Assembly: GCF_036898095.1 (NCBI RefSeq)
Contig: NC_090743.1
Coordinates: 14,975,795-15,039,794, forward strand
Origin: Palaemon carinicauda
Lineage: Eukaryota > Arthropoda > Malacostraca > Decapoda > Palaemonidae
Reading direction: 5' to 3'
DNA: 64,000 bases
In this document: one piece after another, positions 20,814 through 32,129 of the stretch
Layout: each line of letters begins with the position of its first letter
Numbering within the stretch: position 1 is the first letter of the stretch
Position numbers and translations under genes: made by a program
The notes under the pieces: generated by a model
What the model was told of the DNA's origin: nothing
Database searches by the model: none
What the model saw: the letters and a program-made list of their open reading frames with translations, nothing else

Positions 20814-21046
20814 TACAAACTTACCCGCCGACCCTGTCTCCCTCGAAGTCCTACCTCCAAGCAAAGTGAGCTCAGTCACAGATATGCGAGTAAAACCCTA
20901 CTTCCCGCTGACTAGCGGGACGGGTTGTTAACCCTCGCTAAATTTTAATGGCTCGTCTTTCCAGCTTCGCCGAAAGTAATACCCCTAATAAATAGCTAAA
21001 GGTTTGCATCGTTAGGAAAATACAAATTATCTTCGTGTCTCTCATT
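20814..21046 (-). repeat. Right ITR of DIRS-G
   Basis: Inverted relative to the left ends of D and F. It contains atggctcgtc, cttcgccgaaagtaatac and aataaatagct, then the tip ggtttgcatcgttagg. It marks the 3' boundary of the element. Confidence 0.75.
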
Positions 21047-21186
21047 TTTGATCTTTTGTTATTACTAAATAGCAATCGTATATATTAGAGAGGATTGACT
21101 TACCTTTTAACGGAGACTTCCCCCTACCTAAGGAAGACTCCCATATGAATGACTCAGAAGTTTATATGTGCGTAAGAAAAAACTGC

Positions 21187-21405
21187 AAATTTTAAAAACA
21201 ATTTGTTTTTTTCTTAGCTATACAAACCTGAATCATCTATTAAAAATCCCACCTCATGCACCCCACAATATAAGAATGATGAAATCGAACCTTTTTTCTT
21301 TGATTGTCTGGTCATAGAGAAAACGAGACTAGTAGCAGCCCATATAAATGACTCGGGTTTGTATTGCTAGGGAAAATACATTGTTTTTAAAATTTGTAAT
21401 ATTCA
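21187..21405. mobile_element. Solo inverted terminus of a third DIRS-like lineage
   Basis: A 219-bp imperfect palindrome. The left, caaattttaaaaacaat, pairs with attgtttttaaaatttg at the right end. Next to these, agctatacaaacct and gggtttgtattgctagg are related to the tips of family-2 elements. No coding sequence lies between. It resembles the ICR-to-right-ITR part of a DIRS element without the body. It sits about 45 bp upstream of a MIX23 exon. Confidence 0.5.
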
Positions 21406-21448
21406 TCATGAAAATATTGAATGTTTAAAGATTTTCTTTTCATTTCAG

Positions 21449-21574
21449 GATACTTTAAGGACAATGAGGGCAATTGATGATAAAATAGTTTATCAACTTA
21501 ATCTTGCCACACCAACTCAGTCATTTAGAGAAGTTTCAGATCCAACACAACACTGTAAATCTTTTTATGATCAA
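21449..21574 (+). CDS. MIX23: MIX23 (CCDC58), internal exon A
   Basis: A 126-bp exon in phase 0 at both ends, between a pyrimidine-rich acceptor (attttcttttcatttcag) and a consensus donor (gtaagt). It encodes 42 residues beginning DTLRTMRAIDDKIVYQLN and ending CKSFYDQ. The VMRTIDDRI-like motif and the conserved cysteine identify MIX23/CCDC58, a small conserved eukaryotic helical protein with paired cysteines, linked to mitochondrial intermembrane-space import in yeast. The reading frame joins the exon at 41536 without a phase break. The preceding exon, expected to encode a short N-terminus, was not found. Recognition is from memory of the family, not a search. Confidence 0.85.
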
Positions 21575-21746
21575 GTAAGTAACAGCTAATAACAACTAAG
21601 TCTTAGTGATTTCTAACAAAGTAAGTTAGTCAAAAAATTTTCTAGCTGACAGAAATAGGGAAGACTTTTTAAGTTTAATGCTGTTTGCCTTTGATAAAAC
21701 CCTTGTACTTGCTTAGGTTTAGTAAGTTTTAGATCAAAGCAAGTTT

Positions 21747-22631
21747 GTTCCGTAACTGGAATACAAACCACGCTATTTATTAGGGGTATCACTTTCGGCG
21801 GAGCTGAAATGACGAGCCACTAAAATTTAGCGAGGGTTAACTACCCACACCGCTAGTTCGCTGGGGGTAGGGGGTTAGCTTGTTACCCCTCCCACTCACA
21901 CACCTGTGATTTAGTTCACTTTACTTTGGCTCGGATAGAGAGTGGTTGTTTCCGCTTTTCCTCCTCGCCTATTCTGGACTGCTATTCATTTTTGTCTTTT
22001 AACTTACTTTTTCTTATGTATATATATACAGTATATGAAAACATTCTTAATGTTTATGTATATATATATATATGTATAGAAATGTTGTAAGTTTCCTTTT
22101 CAGTGTTTGTGTTGTGCGTGTGATACATATACGACAGGTTTTTATGACACTTGCGCAAGGCCAGGACACTTCCCTTCGTGGGGAACGACCTCTCCCCCTC
22201 TGGTCCATTGATCTTCCTGTCGGCATATAGCCGTTGACTCGGCCGCCGCAGGGGAATCGTCATCGTCTGGACCCTCCTCATTCAACTGTTGTCTTCGCCT
22301 TTCCCCTTTTCCTATGGGAAACATGGATTACTGAGCGAAGGGAGTGTGGCCTCTCAGAGATTGACTACAGTCTTTCTCTTCTCAAGGTCGTTCACCTTTC
22401 AACAACAGTGTACTAACAGGGGGAGCACCTTTCCCGTTTGCAATTATTTTAATGTTCGTGGGTTAGGTTGCGCTTCAGATTATTTTTCTCAATTATTTTA
22501 GTGAAATTAGCATTGTTTGTAATTTTAACTTTTCAGCTTCTTCTCCGTGGGGAACACTTCCCTTCGGAGGATCAGTGGTTCTCACTATTAGTGAATATTC
22601 TTAGCTGATTTAAATAATTATAATTCTTGTT
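21747..22631 (+). mobile_element. DIRS-like copy F (family 2), left part
   Basis: It starts gttccgtaactggaatacaa like copy D, followed by the family-2 left ITR (cgctatttat, ggcggagctgaaatgacgag, aaatttagcgagggttaac). The segment past the ITR has a TA-rich interval (about 22015-22080) and gag-like low-complexity sequence with CTTCTCCGTGGGGAA-type motifs. It is cut at 22631/22632 by copy E and most likely continues at 28980. Confidence 0.7.
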
Positions 22632-23219
22632 TGTTCCAACAGATACAAACCGCTATTTATAGGGTATTACTTTTGGCAACGCTGAAAACCAGCCAAGACA
22701 ATTTTAGTGAGGGATAATTACCCCATCCGCTAGTTAGCGGGAGGGGGTTGGGGTAGACTAGCTACCCCGCTCACTCACTCCTGTCTGTTGAGTAACCACT
22801 TTTGCTTTTGGCTCTGTCTCCCGTTAAACAAACTCCCTTGACTTTATTACTTTTTCTTTTTCTTTTGTGTGTATCGGTGTGTGTATGGTTATTGTCCCGC
22901 TATGCGGACATGTCCAGGGATTGAAGGCGGCACCTTCATGTTGTCTGTGGAGACGGACCCACACCCTTACGCCGGCTTGGCGGGGAACTTAGTGTTCGCG
23001 GGACAACACCTGTTCTGAGTGTAGGGAGTGGCCTGCCTCCCAGTGGGAGAGGTTTGCACATAGAAGAAGAAGTAGTCTAAACGCGAATCTTCGCTTTCGG
23101 GGTCTTCCTCGAAATCGAAGAAATCGCGGGCTTCTGCTTCCTCTACGCCCAAATATCTGCCCGAAGCTAATCCTCGACCAGGCCCTTCCGGGGCACGGTC
23201 GAGCAGTAGCGCAGGGCTT

Positions 23220-26200
23220 GTGACTCCAGGTCAACCCAGTGGGATAGACGAGGGTGGTGGCTCCCCTAGTGAGTCGGCTCCTTCTCTTCCCCCAGGGAGC
23301 GCCTGTTCTTTTCCAGACCTTGTGTGTTTATGGCCATCGCTGGGCGTCGATGGTCCCCCTACTAAGGAAGTTCTCCTCGAACTCCTCCAAAGGGGAGCAG
23401 AGAGAAGGCGGTCATCTCCTTCCTCTGCGGAGGTCGATCCTCCTCTTCTGGGTGCTGGCACTGTTGCCCGTCGGTCAGGCCGAGAGTCTGGTTCCAACGC
23501 CGAGGAGTTAGCTAACCCACCAGGGGCGGTGGCAGGGCTCTCTTCAAGGCAAGCTTCCCCTTCGGGGGAACATATCTCTCGTTCGCGAGAGAAGATTGCC
23601 TCTGTGCATCGGCAATCTCCTTACGCTTTAGGTTCTCCGTCAGGGGTGGAAAGAGAACCTTGTTATAAGCGTAGTTCTCCTTCGGGGGAACTCTCCTCCC
23701 CTGCGGAGGAATTATCTGTTCACCTTAATCAGACTCCCCCTCGGGCGGAGTCTGTTGAACGTTCCTCTCCGGAGGTTCATAGAGTGGAGGGGTGGGTAAC
23801 CCCTCTCCACCCCGGACGTTCTCCTCTTCGGGCTGTGAGGAGACGTCTTTTTGAACCTGCTGGTTCTCCTCACGTTGATCCTTCGGGGTCTCATGACGAT
23901 CACTCTTTGGGCTGGCGTGATCGTGAGCCCTCGGGCTTTCGTCATGTTGATCCTGCGGGTTCTCATGACAGCAGGAGTCCTTTGGGTCTCCGTCGCGCTG
24001 AACCTTCGGGCTCTCGCGACTTGAAACCTTTGGGTTTCTGTTACGCTGAACCCTCGGGCTCTCGTAACGACGGTAACGTTGAACCTCCGGGTTCTCGTAC
24101 CGTCAGTTACGTTGATCCTTCGGGATCTTGTGACAGAGGAACCTCGATTCCTCGTTACGTTGATCCTTCGGGGTCTCGTAACCTGAGTTACGCTGAACCC
24201 TTGGGCTCACATAACTCTAGTCGCGCAAACACTTCGGTGTATCGTGACAGAGACACTCCGGTTTTTCGTTGCTTTGATCCTTCGGGTTCGCGCAACACAG
24301 TTCACGCTGAACTTTCGGGTTCTCGTGACCAGAGTCATTCTTTTTATGACGGAGAGTTTTCAAACTCTCTTTGTGTTGATCGTTTGCGCTCACACAACAC
24401 AAGCGTGCACAACCGTCTTGGCGCGCGCAAACAAAATGGCGATCATGGCGCGCAGGTTCATCCTATAGCGCGCCATATGCGCGAACATCCTGTTGCTCGC
24501 CATGCGCGCGAACAACACACTGCGCGCCATGTGGCAACCTTATGCGCACCAGGCGCGCAAACAACCTCATGCGCTCCACGAACCCGAAGAAGGTGTGCAC
24601 AATCGGGAAGGGCGCGCGCACGAGCTCCCTTCTGCCTACCAACAGTTCGGCGCAAGAACGCACGACCATCTTGGCGCTCACAATCAGTCTCTCGAGCCCC
24701 TTAGGACTCAACAGAGACAACAGTCGCCTGCGCGACCGAGCACAGACCCTATCCTTAAGGGTAGGCCTGTGCCGATCTTGCCTGTAGGGAAGCCTCCGTC
24801 AGTCAAGAGGGTTAGAAAACCTGCCCAGGTTCCTAAACCCAGGGAGCAGTTCTTTCCTAAGGACCTTCCCCTTAGTTCCTCAGGAGCCCGTGACCCCCCT
24901 TGGCTTAGCACCTTATTCAATGTAATGCGCCAAGCCATGAAAGGAGTCGTTCCCTGCTCCCAGTCCTTAGTGGATACACCTAGGATTCCCTTGTCGCCTC
25001 CTCTCTTCCCAGGGTCCTCTCCTCCCTCCGATCCTAGGAGGAGTTCGGAAGTTCCCGCACAGGCAGGTCCTTCAGGCAAGGGGAGACGGTCTTCCCCTCG
25101 CAAAAGACCTCTGGAGGAGATTAGGCATGAACCTCAGGGTAGCCCCCTGCTGTTCAAGACGCCACAGGCCAGCCCAAAGGGGAAAAGGATTCGTCCTTCG
25201 CCCCCCAAGAAGGATAGGGTTACTTCCTATGGAGACTCCTTCCGCTCTTTACCGGTCGAGATAGTGTCTAAGGAGGCACGACCTGCAACCGGACGGGATT
25301 CACCCCATACGGAAATGGACTTACATTCCACCCGTAAGTCGACGGAGTCCTCTAGGCCCTTGGGGACAGAGGACCTCCAGCCTCGTGGGAGGGAACCGAA
25401 GGATTTGTTCACCATCCCCAAATCCTCGGCCAGGCTTCCTTCCTCACTGCCTCCGAGGCAGCCGGAAGCGAGCATCTCCCCGGTAGTCTCCCTATCCCCA
25501 GTCTATACAGTTGACGACTTCGACCCACTCCGGTCTCCTATGGATGAAAGCTCGGATGTGGAAGGGCAGAGCGATCTCGAGGACGACGCTCTGCCAGAAG
25601 CCGCTAGCCCTAAGCTTACAGAGGGTGAGAGGAAGGAGTTGGAACATGCCTTCTGGCAAGTCCTAGCCTGCATCCGTTCCATCAATGGACTTCCAGATCC
25701 ATCGGCAGCCCCTCTAGATGGAAAAGAAAGGGTCCTTGACCATTTCTATGGCACTCAGAAACCTCATAGGACTAGTGCAGCTTTGCCCTGGTCAAAGGGG
25801 TTGAAGAGTGCCAAACAGAAGGCAGTGTCCCAGGCAACTGGGTCCAACTCTTCTCTCCGCTCCAACTCGTCGTCCAAGCTCCTACCTCCTCCGTATGTGT
25901 TTCAGAGGAGGTACTACGAGATCCTCGGGGAATCTCTTCCAACGCTGCCTCTCAACCACTCTATAGAAGCACTCTCGAAGGCCACCCCTTTCGAGAAACT
26001 TACGGGACTTCCAGTCTTCTTTTCGGCCTCTGAAATTCTGAACTAGGAAAAGGTGGCGAAGTACGCCATGCAGGCTAATTCGTGGCTGGATTTCTGGTTA
26101 GGATCCTTAGGACAACTGATGCGGTCTAAAGACCTGTCTCGCGAGTCCTTCAGGAAGTCTTTGGAGACTTTCCTATTGTCTGGCACTGGGGCCATCGAGT

Positions 26201-26580
26201 TCTCTCCCATCAGGTAGTGAACCTTTGGGCCAACACTATCCTGAAGAGGAGAGATGCCATCATAGGCAATCTCTATAGACATCTCCCTCAGGCCGAAGTA
26301 GCGAGACTGAAAAATGCTCCTTTCGAGGGCAATTCTTTGTTCCATGCCGAGAATGTCGAGCGGGTGGCTGAGAGGTGGAGGAAGTCCAGTCAGGACTCCC
26401 TCATCCAAAAGGTCTCGCCCCTCTCAGCCACAGCGGAAAGCACAGCAAAACCCGCAGCCGAAAAGGGCTAGAGACCCAAAACAGCAGGGTAAAAAGGGTG
26501 CAAAGCAGGCCTTTCACAGCAAAAAGTCCTTCCGTGGAGGAAAGGGTAAGAAGGGATATGGACGAGGCTGGTCCCAATAA
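23220..26580 (+). pseudogene. gag: Gag of DIRS-E, broken, with a long tandem-repeat linker
   Basis: Two long open parts (23220-24704 and 24493-26046) lie in successive +1 frames and continue to about 26580. Residues about 210-390 of the first are a degenerate tandem repeat around D-P-S-G-S-R or E-P-S-G-S-R, from units like gttgatccttcggggtctcg. The second begins in a gcgcgc-rich stretch, then a Pro/Ser/Lys-rich linker, an acidic segment with EGERKELEHAFWQVLACI and the conserved ALPWSKG. The core continues past a stop at 26044-26046 as EKVAKYAMQANSWLDFWLGSLG. The basic tail (RGGKGKKGYGRGW, to 26580) resembles a nucleic-acid-binding end. It is longer than gag of copy A and clearly inactive. Confidence 0.75.
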
Positions 26581-26589
26581 GACAGGCAA

Positions 26590-27760
26590 TCCTCCCATTT
26601 GTCCACGTGTGGGGGGGGGATGCCTGCAAAGCCGCTGGCAGAGGTGGCTTTACCACGGGGCCGAACCCTGGACGGTCGAGGTGATTCGTTCAGGGTATCG
26701 TATCCTGTTCACGCTCTCTCTCCCTCCACTGACTCGAGTGCCGATTCCTTTGAACTCCTGTGCGAAGGGATTCGCACAGGAGTTTGCCCTCAGGGCAGAA
26801 GTCCAGTCCATGTTAGAGAAGGACGCTCTCCAGGAGGTCCTTGATGTGTCCCCAGGCTTCTACAGTTGACTCTTTCTTGTGAAAAGGCGTCTGGAGGCTG
26901 GAGACCAGTCATCGACCTCTCGGCCCTGAACAGGTTTGTCGAACAGACACCTTTCAGGATGGAGATGGCCGACACAGTCAGACAAGCAATAAGACCCCAG
27001 GACTTCATGTGCACTCTAGATCTGAAGGACGTATACTTCCAGATCCCAATTCACCCGTCTTCCAGGAAGTATCTGAGATTCATGTTCAATCGGAAGCATT
27101 ACCAGTTCAGGGTACAGTACTGTGTTTCAGTCTTTCCACAGCTCCCCAGGTATTCACGAGAGTATTCACCCTAGTATCATCTTGGGCTCACAGAGTCGGC
27201 ATCCGTCTCCTAAGATACTTGGACGACTGGCTGATTCTGGCAGACTCGGAGGCGGCCCTTCTCCGCCACCGAGACGAGCTTTTAAGGTTTTGCCAAGATT
27301 TGGGGATCGTGGTAAACCTCGAGAAGTCTCAACTGCTCCCCTCTCAAGAACTGGTATACCTAGGCATGTGATTAGACACCCTAAGGCACAAAGCGTTTCC
27401 ATCAGACGAAATGATCCAGAGACTGAGGGAGATAGCACAGGTCTTCCTCAGTCGGGAAGAGCTCCCGGCACAGTATTGGCTTCGCCTTCTCGGTCACCTC
27501 TCTTCCCTGACCTGACTGGTCCCCAACAGTCGCCTCAGGATGAGATCCCTCCAGTGGCGACTAAAATCCCAGTGGAAACAGCACTCTGATTCCCGGGATC
27601 ACCTAGTCCACATAGGGCTAGAGGAACAGTCGGACCTCAGGTGGTGGCTGGCAGAGCCGAACCTCTGCAAAGGGGTCGATCTTCTCATCTCTCCCCCGGA
27701 ATTGATGCTTTTTTCGGATGCATCAAAAGAAGGGTGGGGGGGGGGCTCATGTGCTGCACC
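26590..27760 (+). pseudogene. pol: RT and start of RNase H of DIRS-E, broken
   Basis: RT motifs lie in two frames. At 26866-27174: WRPVIDLSALNRFV and LDLKDVYFQIPIHP. Then, after a frameshift near 27110, LSTAPQVFTRVF, RLLRYLDDWLILAD and ELVYLGM (stop at 27369). RNase H starts with MLFSDASKEGWGG at about 27705-27745, where a G run (27735-27746) shifts the frame. The rest of RNase H and the post-RNase-H domain are deleted. Confidence 0.85.
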
Positions 27761-27799
27761 ATTACATCTCCGGCCAATGGTCCGAATCAGAAAGGTACC

Positions 27800-28195
27800 A
27801 GCACATAAATCTCTTACTATGTCCAGTAAGGAGTCTGTGGTGTTACTTAAAAAGAACAGCAAAAGCTCGTCCCCGTGTACAAGTACTTTTTGTCAGCACT
27901 GGGAAGGTCAAGAGTAGGTTCACGAGGAATACTAATTCCTCCTGGATAAGGAAAGTAATCGAATACGCTCTATATCCAGATCCTCCTCTGTCCAACCGTC
28001 CCAGAGCTCATGACGTCAGAGGCATTGCAACATCTCTGGCGTTCAAGAAGAATTTTTCTGTGGCACAGGTACTGCAAGCTGGGGAAGCGTCAGACAACTT
28101 TCACAGCCTACTACCTGAAAGACGTAACCCACAGGAGCATGGAAACCTTCTCTATTGGTCCTGTGGTGGCCGCACAACAGGTGATCTAATGTCTC
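27800..28195 (+). pseudogene. YR: Tyrosine recombinase C-terminal part of DIRS-E
   Basis: Directly after the RNase H remnant the sense switches to recombinase: LCPVRSLWCYLKRTAKARP, then HDVRGIATSLAF with the His and second Arg intact. After a one-base frameshift, a tyrosine motif (AYYLKDVTH) and FSIGPVVAAQQ follow. The region that would hold the first catalytic arginine is deleted, so it cannot act. Compared with copy D the deletion removes most of RNase H and the first half of the recombinase. Confidence 0.8.
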
Positions 28196-28652
28196 AGGCT
28201 CCTTGATGGACAAGTAGCAAAGGGTTGAGGGCTGGGGTTACCCGAGTTAGTCTGGAGTGAATGAAAAGAATGTCTGGCTCACTACTTTCTTTCTCCTTCT
28301 CCCCCTCTGGGGAAACAGCTCCGCAAGACCGAAGCATAGCTGACCTCACCGCTCTGCAGGTAAGATTCATTTCCCTTGTGCATCCTGAGTATGAATGAAT
28401 ACTTTGTTATGTCACCAATACCTCATGAGGGAGGGTATTGGATATGTCTCAGAATCCTCAAGTTCCTACGTAAAGACAAGCCACGAGTCTCACACAAGCT
28501 TCTGCAGGCCGCTATCAGTGAGTTACCTTGTAACTACTTTGATTTTAGCAAGGGTAGGGTTCCTACTAATTAGATAAAAAATCAATTTGAAGGAACCCCG
28601 GGTCATGACCAAGGCCAGTTGGTAGAACTTCCTCCCTCCTAAGAGTAAGTTG

Positions 28653-28750
28653 CCCTATAAATAGCGAAGGTTTGTATCTGTGTCAGAACAAATAACAAAT
28701 TTGGAAATAATTTGTATTTTTCCTAACATACAAATCTGGAACTATTTTTA
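28653..28750. repeat. ICR of DIRS-E
   Basis: It contains tataaatagcgaaggtttgt and tcagaaca, complementing the left tip, then aataacaaatttggaaataa and onward, complementing the right tip that ends at 28979. This fixes the element boundaries. Confidence 0.8.
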
Positions 28751-29169
28751 CAAATTGGCCCGCCACCCTGTCCCCCTAGAAGTCCTGCCAGAAAGCAAAA
28801 GTGTGAGTGAGCGGGGTAGCTAGTCTACCCCAACCCCCTCCCGCTAACTCGCGGATGGGGTAATTATCCCTCGCTAAAATTGTCTTGGCTGGTTTTCAGC
28901 GTTGCCGAAAGTAATACCCTATAAATAGCTCCAGATTTGTATGTTAGGAAAAATACAAATTATTTCCAAATTTGCTATTTTTATTACAATTACTCCACTC
29001 CCCCTTCTCATGTGGATGTCGACTGGGGAAGGGAGGGCGCAATACTTATTTTATTTTTCCTCCGTTAGCTATGCAGATTTTTTCGTTCGACTAAGAGTGC
29101 CAACGAAGAAGAGCTGTTCTGTTCATGCCTGGGGAATCTGCTGTCACTGTTGTCCCTCAGAGGTTGTCA

Positions 29170-30650
29170 TCATGGGCGTCATCCCTTCTCTTAGAATTAC
29201 GCCCGTGACAACATAATCAGCACTTCAGATCATCTTAGGAGGTTCGCCTCCAGGGGTTGGACAACTTTCCCTTTCGAGGGAAAGTTTCCTCCCCAGGTGT
29301 GAGGTTATTTCTCCCTTCCGAGGGAGAACTTCCCACATCTTCATCACTTCATCGACTCCGACTGCTGTTGCTGCTCTTGCCTAGACTACTCTCCCCCCTT
29401 GCTGAGTCTCTCTTCCTTTAGGGGCGGAGCATAGTCTTAGGTAAGTCTCTCCTGCGAAGCGATCACCTCTCTCGTTCACAAGAGGGTCCACTCTTAGAGA
29501 CTCCTCTTTGGAGGATCGCTATTGCTGAAGATCAGCTTGCTGATCCACAGGCCCTCGTGGGCGTCATCACTTCTCTCAGAAGTACGCCCGTGGCAACACC
29601 TGATCAACACTTCATCTTCGAGGAAAGGTTGTTTCCCCCTTACGAGGGAGAACTGCCTGCATCTTAATCACTTTACAGACTCCGACTGCTGTTGATGTCT
29701 TTGCCTAGACTACTCTCCCCCCTTGCTGAGTCTCTCTTCCTTCGGGGGTGGAGCATAGTCTTAGATAGGTCTCCCCTGCGAAGTGATCACTTCTCGTTCA
29801 CGAGAGGGGCCATTCATAGAGACTCCTCTTTGGAGGAGCGCTATTGCTGAAGGTCAGCTTGTTGGTCCACCGGCCCTCACGGCCATCATCAGTTCCAGCT
29901 GCAGTTAGTCCTTGGACTTTGGTCCTGGACTCTTCTGTGGACCTTTCACGGTCGCCATCAATGGATGTTCGCCTTTCCAAGGGGCACATCCCAGTTCCTG
30001 GTCGTCCTGCCAGCTGACCTGCCGACCTACCAACGCAATCTTACGCTGCAGTTAGTCCTTGGAATTCAGTCCTGGACTCTTCTGTGGATCGTTCTTGCTC
30101 ACCAACAATCTCCTGCACCTGCGCGCCAGGGCTTTCCTACGCACGCCCCCACCAACAGTCTTCCACGCGCGCACACCAGCCCGTAGTCTTCCCCGCACGC
30201 CAGCCAGCAGTCTTCCGCGCGCACACGCCACGCAATCGCCTGCCCATGCACCCGACCTTGCACAACCAGTCGCGCGCTTCTGCGCATTCTAGGAAGACTG
30301 CACAAAACCCTACACAGTGCCTTACTGCACGTCAGCTCTCACCTGCGCTCTCAGATCCAGCGCTCGCCAATACGCCAACTCTTCACAAAGAGCCAGCGCT
30401 CTCCTGTGCTCTCCTGCGCTTTCAGACCAGCGTTCTCCTGCGCAGTTGCGGTGTCAGATCTAATGCACCAGCTCTTGCCAAAGAGCCAGTGCTCACCAAT
30501 GTGCCAGCTCTTGCCAAAGACCCAGCGCTTGCCTGCTCTCCAGCGCTCTTCTGCGCATTCACCAGAAACTGAGCACCACTGTGTGCCATTGCTCCAGTAC
30601 TCTCCTGCACACTCGCGCAATGGGCAAAAAGAATAAAACTTTTTGGACAG
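29170..30650 (+). pseudogene. gag: Gag remnant of DIRS-F
   Basis: Resembles copy D around ggtcagcttgctgatccac and gactcttctgtggat. From about 30100 to 30620 it becomes the same kind of repetitive linker seen in D and G, with repeated gcgctctcctgcgc and gccagctcttgccaaag units. No frame stays open beyond about 160 codons and the conserved core is not found. Confidence 0.6.
29173..29885. repeat. About 385-bp tandem duplication in gag of F
   Basis: tgggcgtcatcccttctct at 29173 and tgggcgtcatcacttctct at 29558 start two long similar units. Both contain gactccgactgctgttg, cctagactactctcccccct, gcggagcatagtcttag or its variant, and gagactcctctttggagga. The second unit has a deletion of about 50 bp. 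Confidence 0.8.
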
Positions 30651-30819
30651 GTTACCATTGCCCCATTCCTCTCCCCGCAAATGCCTAACATGGCCTCAGA
30701 AGAAAGAGGGTTTACAGAAGGATTTAAGATCCCGAAGATTCCATCTTCCAAGGGGAATCAGAATGTCTCTTCTGAAGTTTTTTCTTGACAGTACCACCGT
30801 CAGCAAACAAGAAAGCATC

Positions 30820-31550
30820 AACAGACTGATTGCTAGATCACTGTTTGCTGATGTCTAGTTCACTGTTTGCTGATCGCTAGCTCGCCGATTACCAGATCGC
30901 CAATGGCTAGCTCAGCTTTGATCATTGACCTCTAGTTCCTCCAATGACTAACGATCTCCGATTGCTAGCGTGCTGATCACTGATTGCCAGTCAATAACCA
31001 GTCATCAGCTTGCTGATCACCAGATCACCGATGGGCAGCTCATCTTTCTTTGATCACCGAACTCAGCTCGCTGATCTCTGACCAGCCCATCGTCAGCTTG
31101 ATGATCTCAGACCAACCAGGAGGGACCATAGTCAGCTTGCTGATCTCTAGCTCACCGGTCCGCGATCGTTCGCTGATCATCAATGGCTTACCATCACCAA
31201 CTGACTATCATTAAACCATTCTGCTGTCTCTCAGGGCTCTCAAAGCAGATTACCAACTCATTATTGCCAACCTACCTTGGCTGACTGACCAGACAGCCTT
31301 CATCTGCGTATCAGTTACCATCTTCGGCTCACAGATCGCCGATTCATCGATCATCGACAATTCGCCAGCAGTTTGTGACTCGGACTTGCTAGTCAACCTC
31401 TGCCTGTAGTTCCCTAGATCAGAAGGTATACAACACACTTCTCGCTACTGGCCGTTCGCCATCACACCAATCCACTAAAGTGATCGGCAAACGATCGACA
31501 ACCCTCATCAACGGCTTGTCGACAGGGGACTACTTGCGAGCACTCTCCAA
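30820..31550. repeat. Degenerate CTGATC/GATCGCC-rich stretch
   Basis: Short imperfect motifs such as agcttgctgatc, ctagctcgccgat, gatcaccgat and cagctcgctgatctct recur irregularly over about 700 bp. It has no open frame and looks like a decayed expansion of a short gag repeat, since copies D and F have gtcagcttgctgatcca in gag. Confidence 0.6.
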
Positions 31551-32129
31551 TTGCACAGTAACCACGATACCCAACTGTTAATCATTGATTAACATTCACC
31601 AGACTGATTATACTCTAAGGAATAGCATCAATCCCATCAGGACGCATGGTAGGGTTAAGCGTTGCCTTCCTTCTATCAGTTAAAGGAATTCTCTCTCAGG
31701 GAAGAATCCTTACTCAGGGCATTGTGTCCGATCCTTTACGCCACGAGTTAGGACCCTAGCGTCAACAATCTCCTGTGCGAAAGGATCTGCAAGGAGCTGT
31801 CCCTTTGGGTCGATGTCCACAACATGTTGGAGTTCGGACAAGGGCTAAGACCTCAGGTCTTCAAAGTGAAGCACAGTCACAGTTGTGTGAGTGAGAGGGG
31901 TGGCTAGCTACCCTCCCTACCCTCCGCTAACTAGCGGGATGGGTAGTTAACCTTCGCTAAAATTTTAATGGCTCATACTTTCAGCTTCGCCAAAAGTAAT
32001 ACATCTATAAATAGCTGAAGGTTTGTATCGTTAGGAAAAATAAAAATTATTTCCAAATATGTCATTTTTAATCATGATCCATTTATTGTAATCCAGACTC
32101 ATGTGTTCCTATTATTGACTGTTGTCATA

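Larger units (their letters stand above)
14810..21046 (+). mobile_element. DIRS-like copy G (family 2), 5' truncated and decayed
   Basis: Alignment by eye to copy D begins at about 14814 within gag, so the left ITR and gag start are missing. The ICR at 20716-20813 still contains the complement of a tgttccgtaactg-type left end, showing that the element once had one. Order: gag (14810-17250), RT-RNase H (about 17430-19060), tyrosine recombinase (about 19300-20235), ICR, right ITR to 21046. All genes contain stops or frameshifts. Confidence 0.85.
22632..28979 (+). mobile_element. DIRS-like copy E (family 2), nested in F
   Basis: Left end tgttccaacagatacaaacc, right end near tttccaaatttgctatt, with an ICR at 28653-28750 that complements both. 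The ITRs (aaaccagccaagacaatttt / aaaattgtcttggctggttt) differ from those of D, F and G, so E is a distinct subfamily. Gag is long and repetitive, RT is broken, and a deletion joins RNase H directly to the C-terminal part of the recombinase near 27815. Confidence 0.85.
28980..32065 (+). mobile_element. DIRS-like copy F, right part, with pol and recombinase deleted
   Basis: The gag-like region runs from about 29170 to 30700, followed by a strange CTGATC-rich stretch and a short piece resembling the N-terminus of pol (31650-31860). It then jumps straight to the right ITR (31861-32065, containing aaaattttaatggctcat and cttcgccaaaagtaatac). RT, RNase H and recombinase are absent, so F is a deleted copy. 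Joining it with 21747-22631 is inference from matching family and orientation. Confidence 0.65.

Noticed and set aside
24420..24700. GCGCGC-rich stretch as a CpG island or promoter
   Set aside because: It lies inside the gag linker of DIRS-E and follows the local repeat pattern, so coding-repeat composition explains it.
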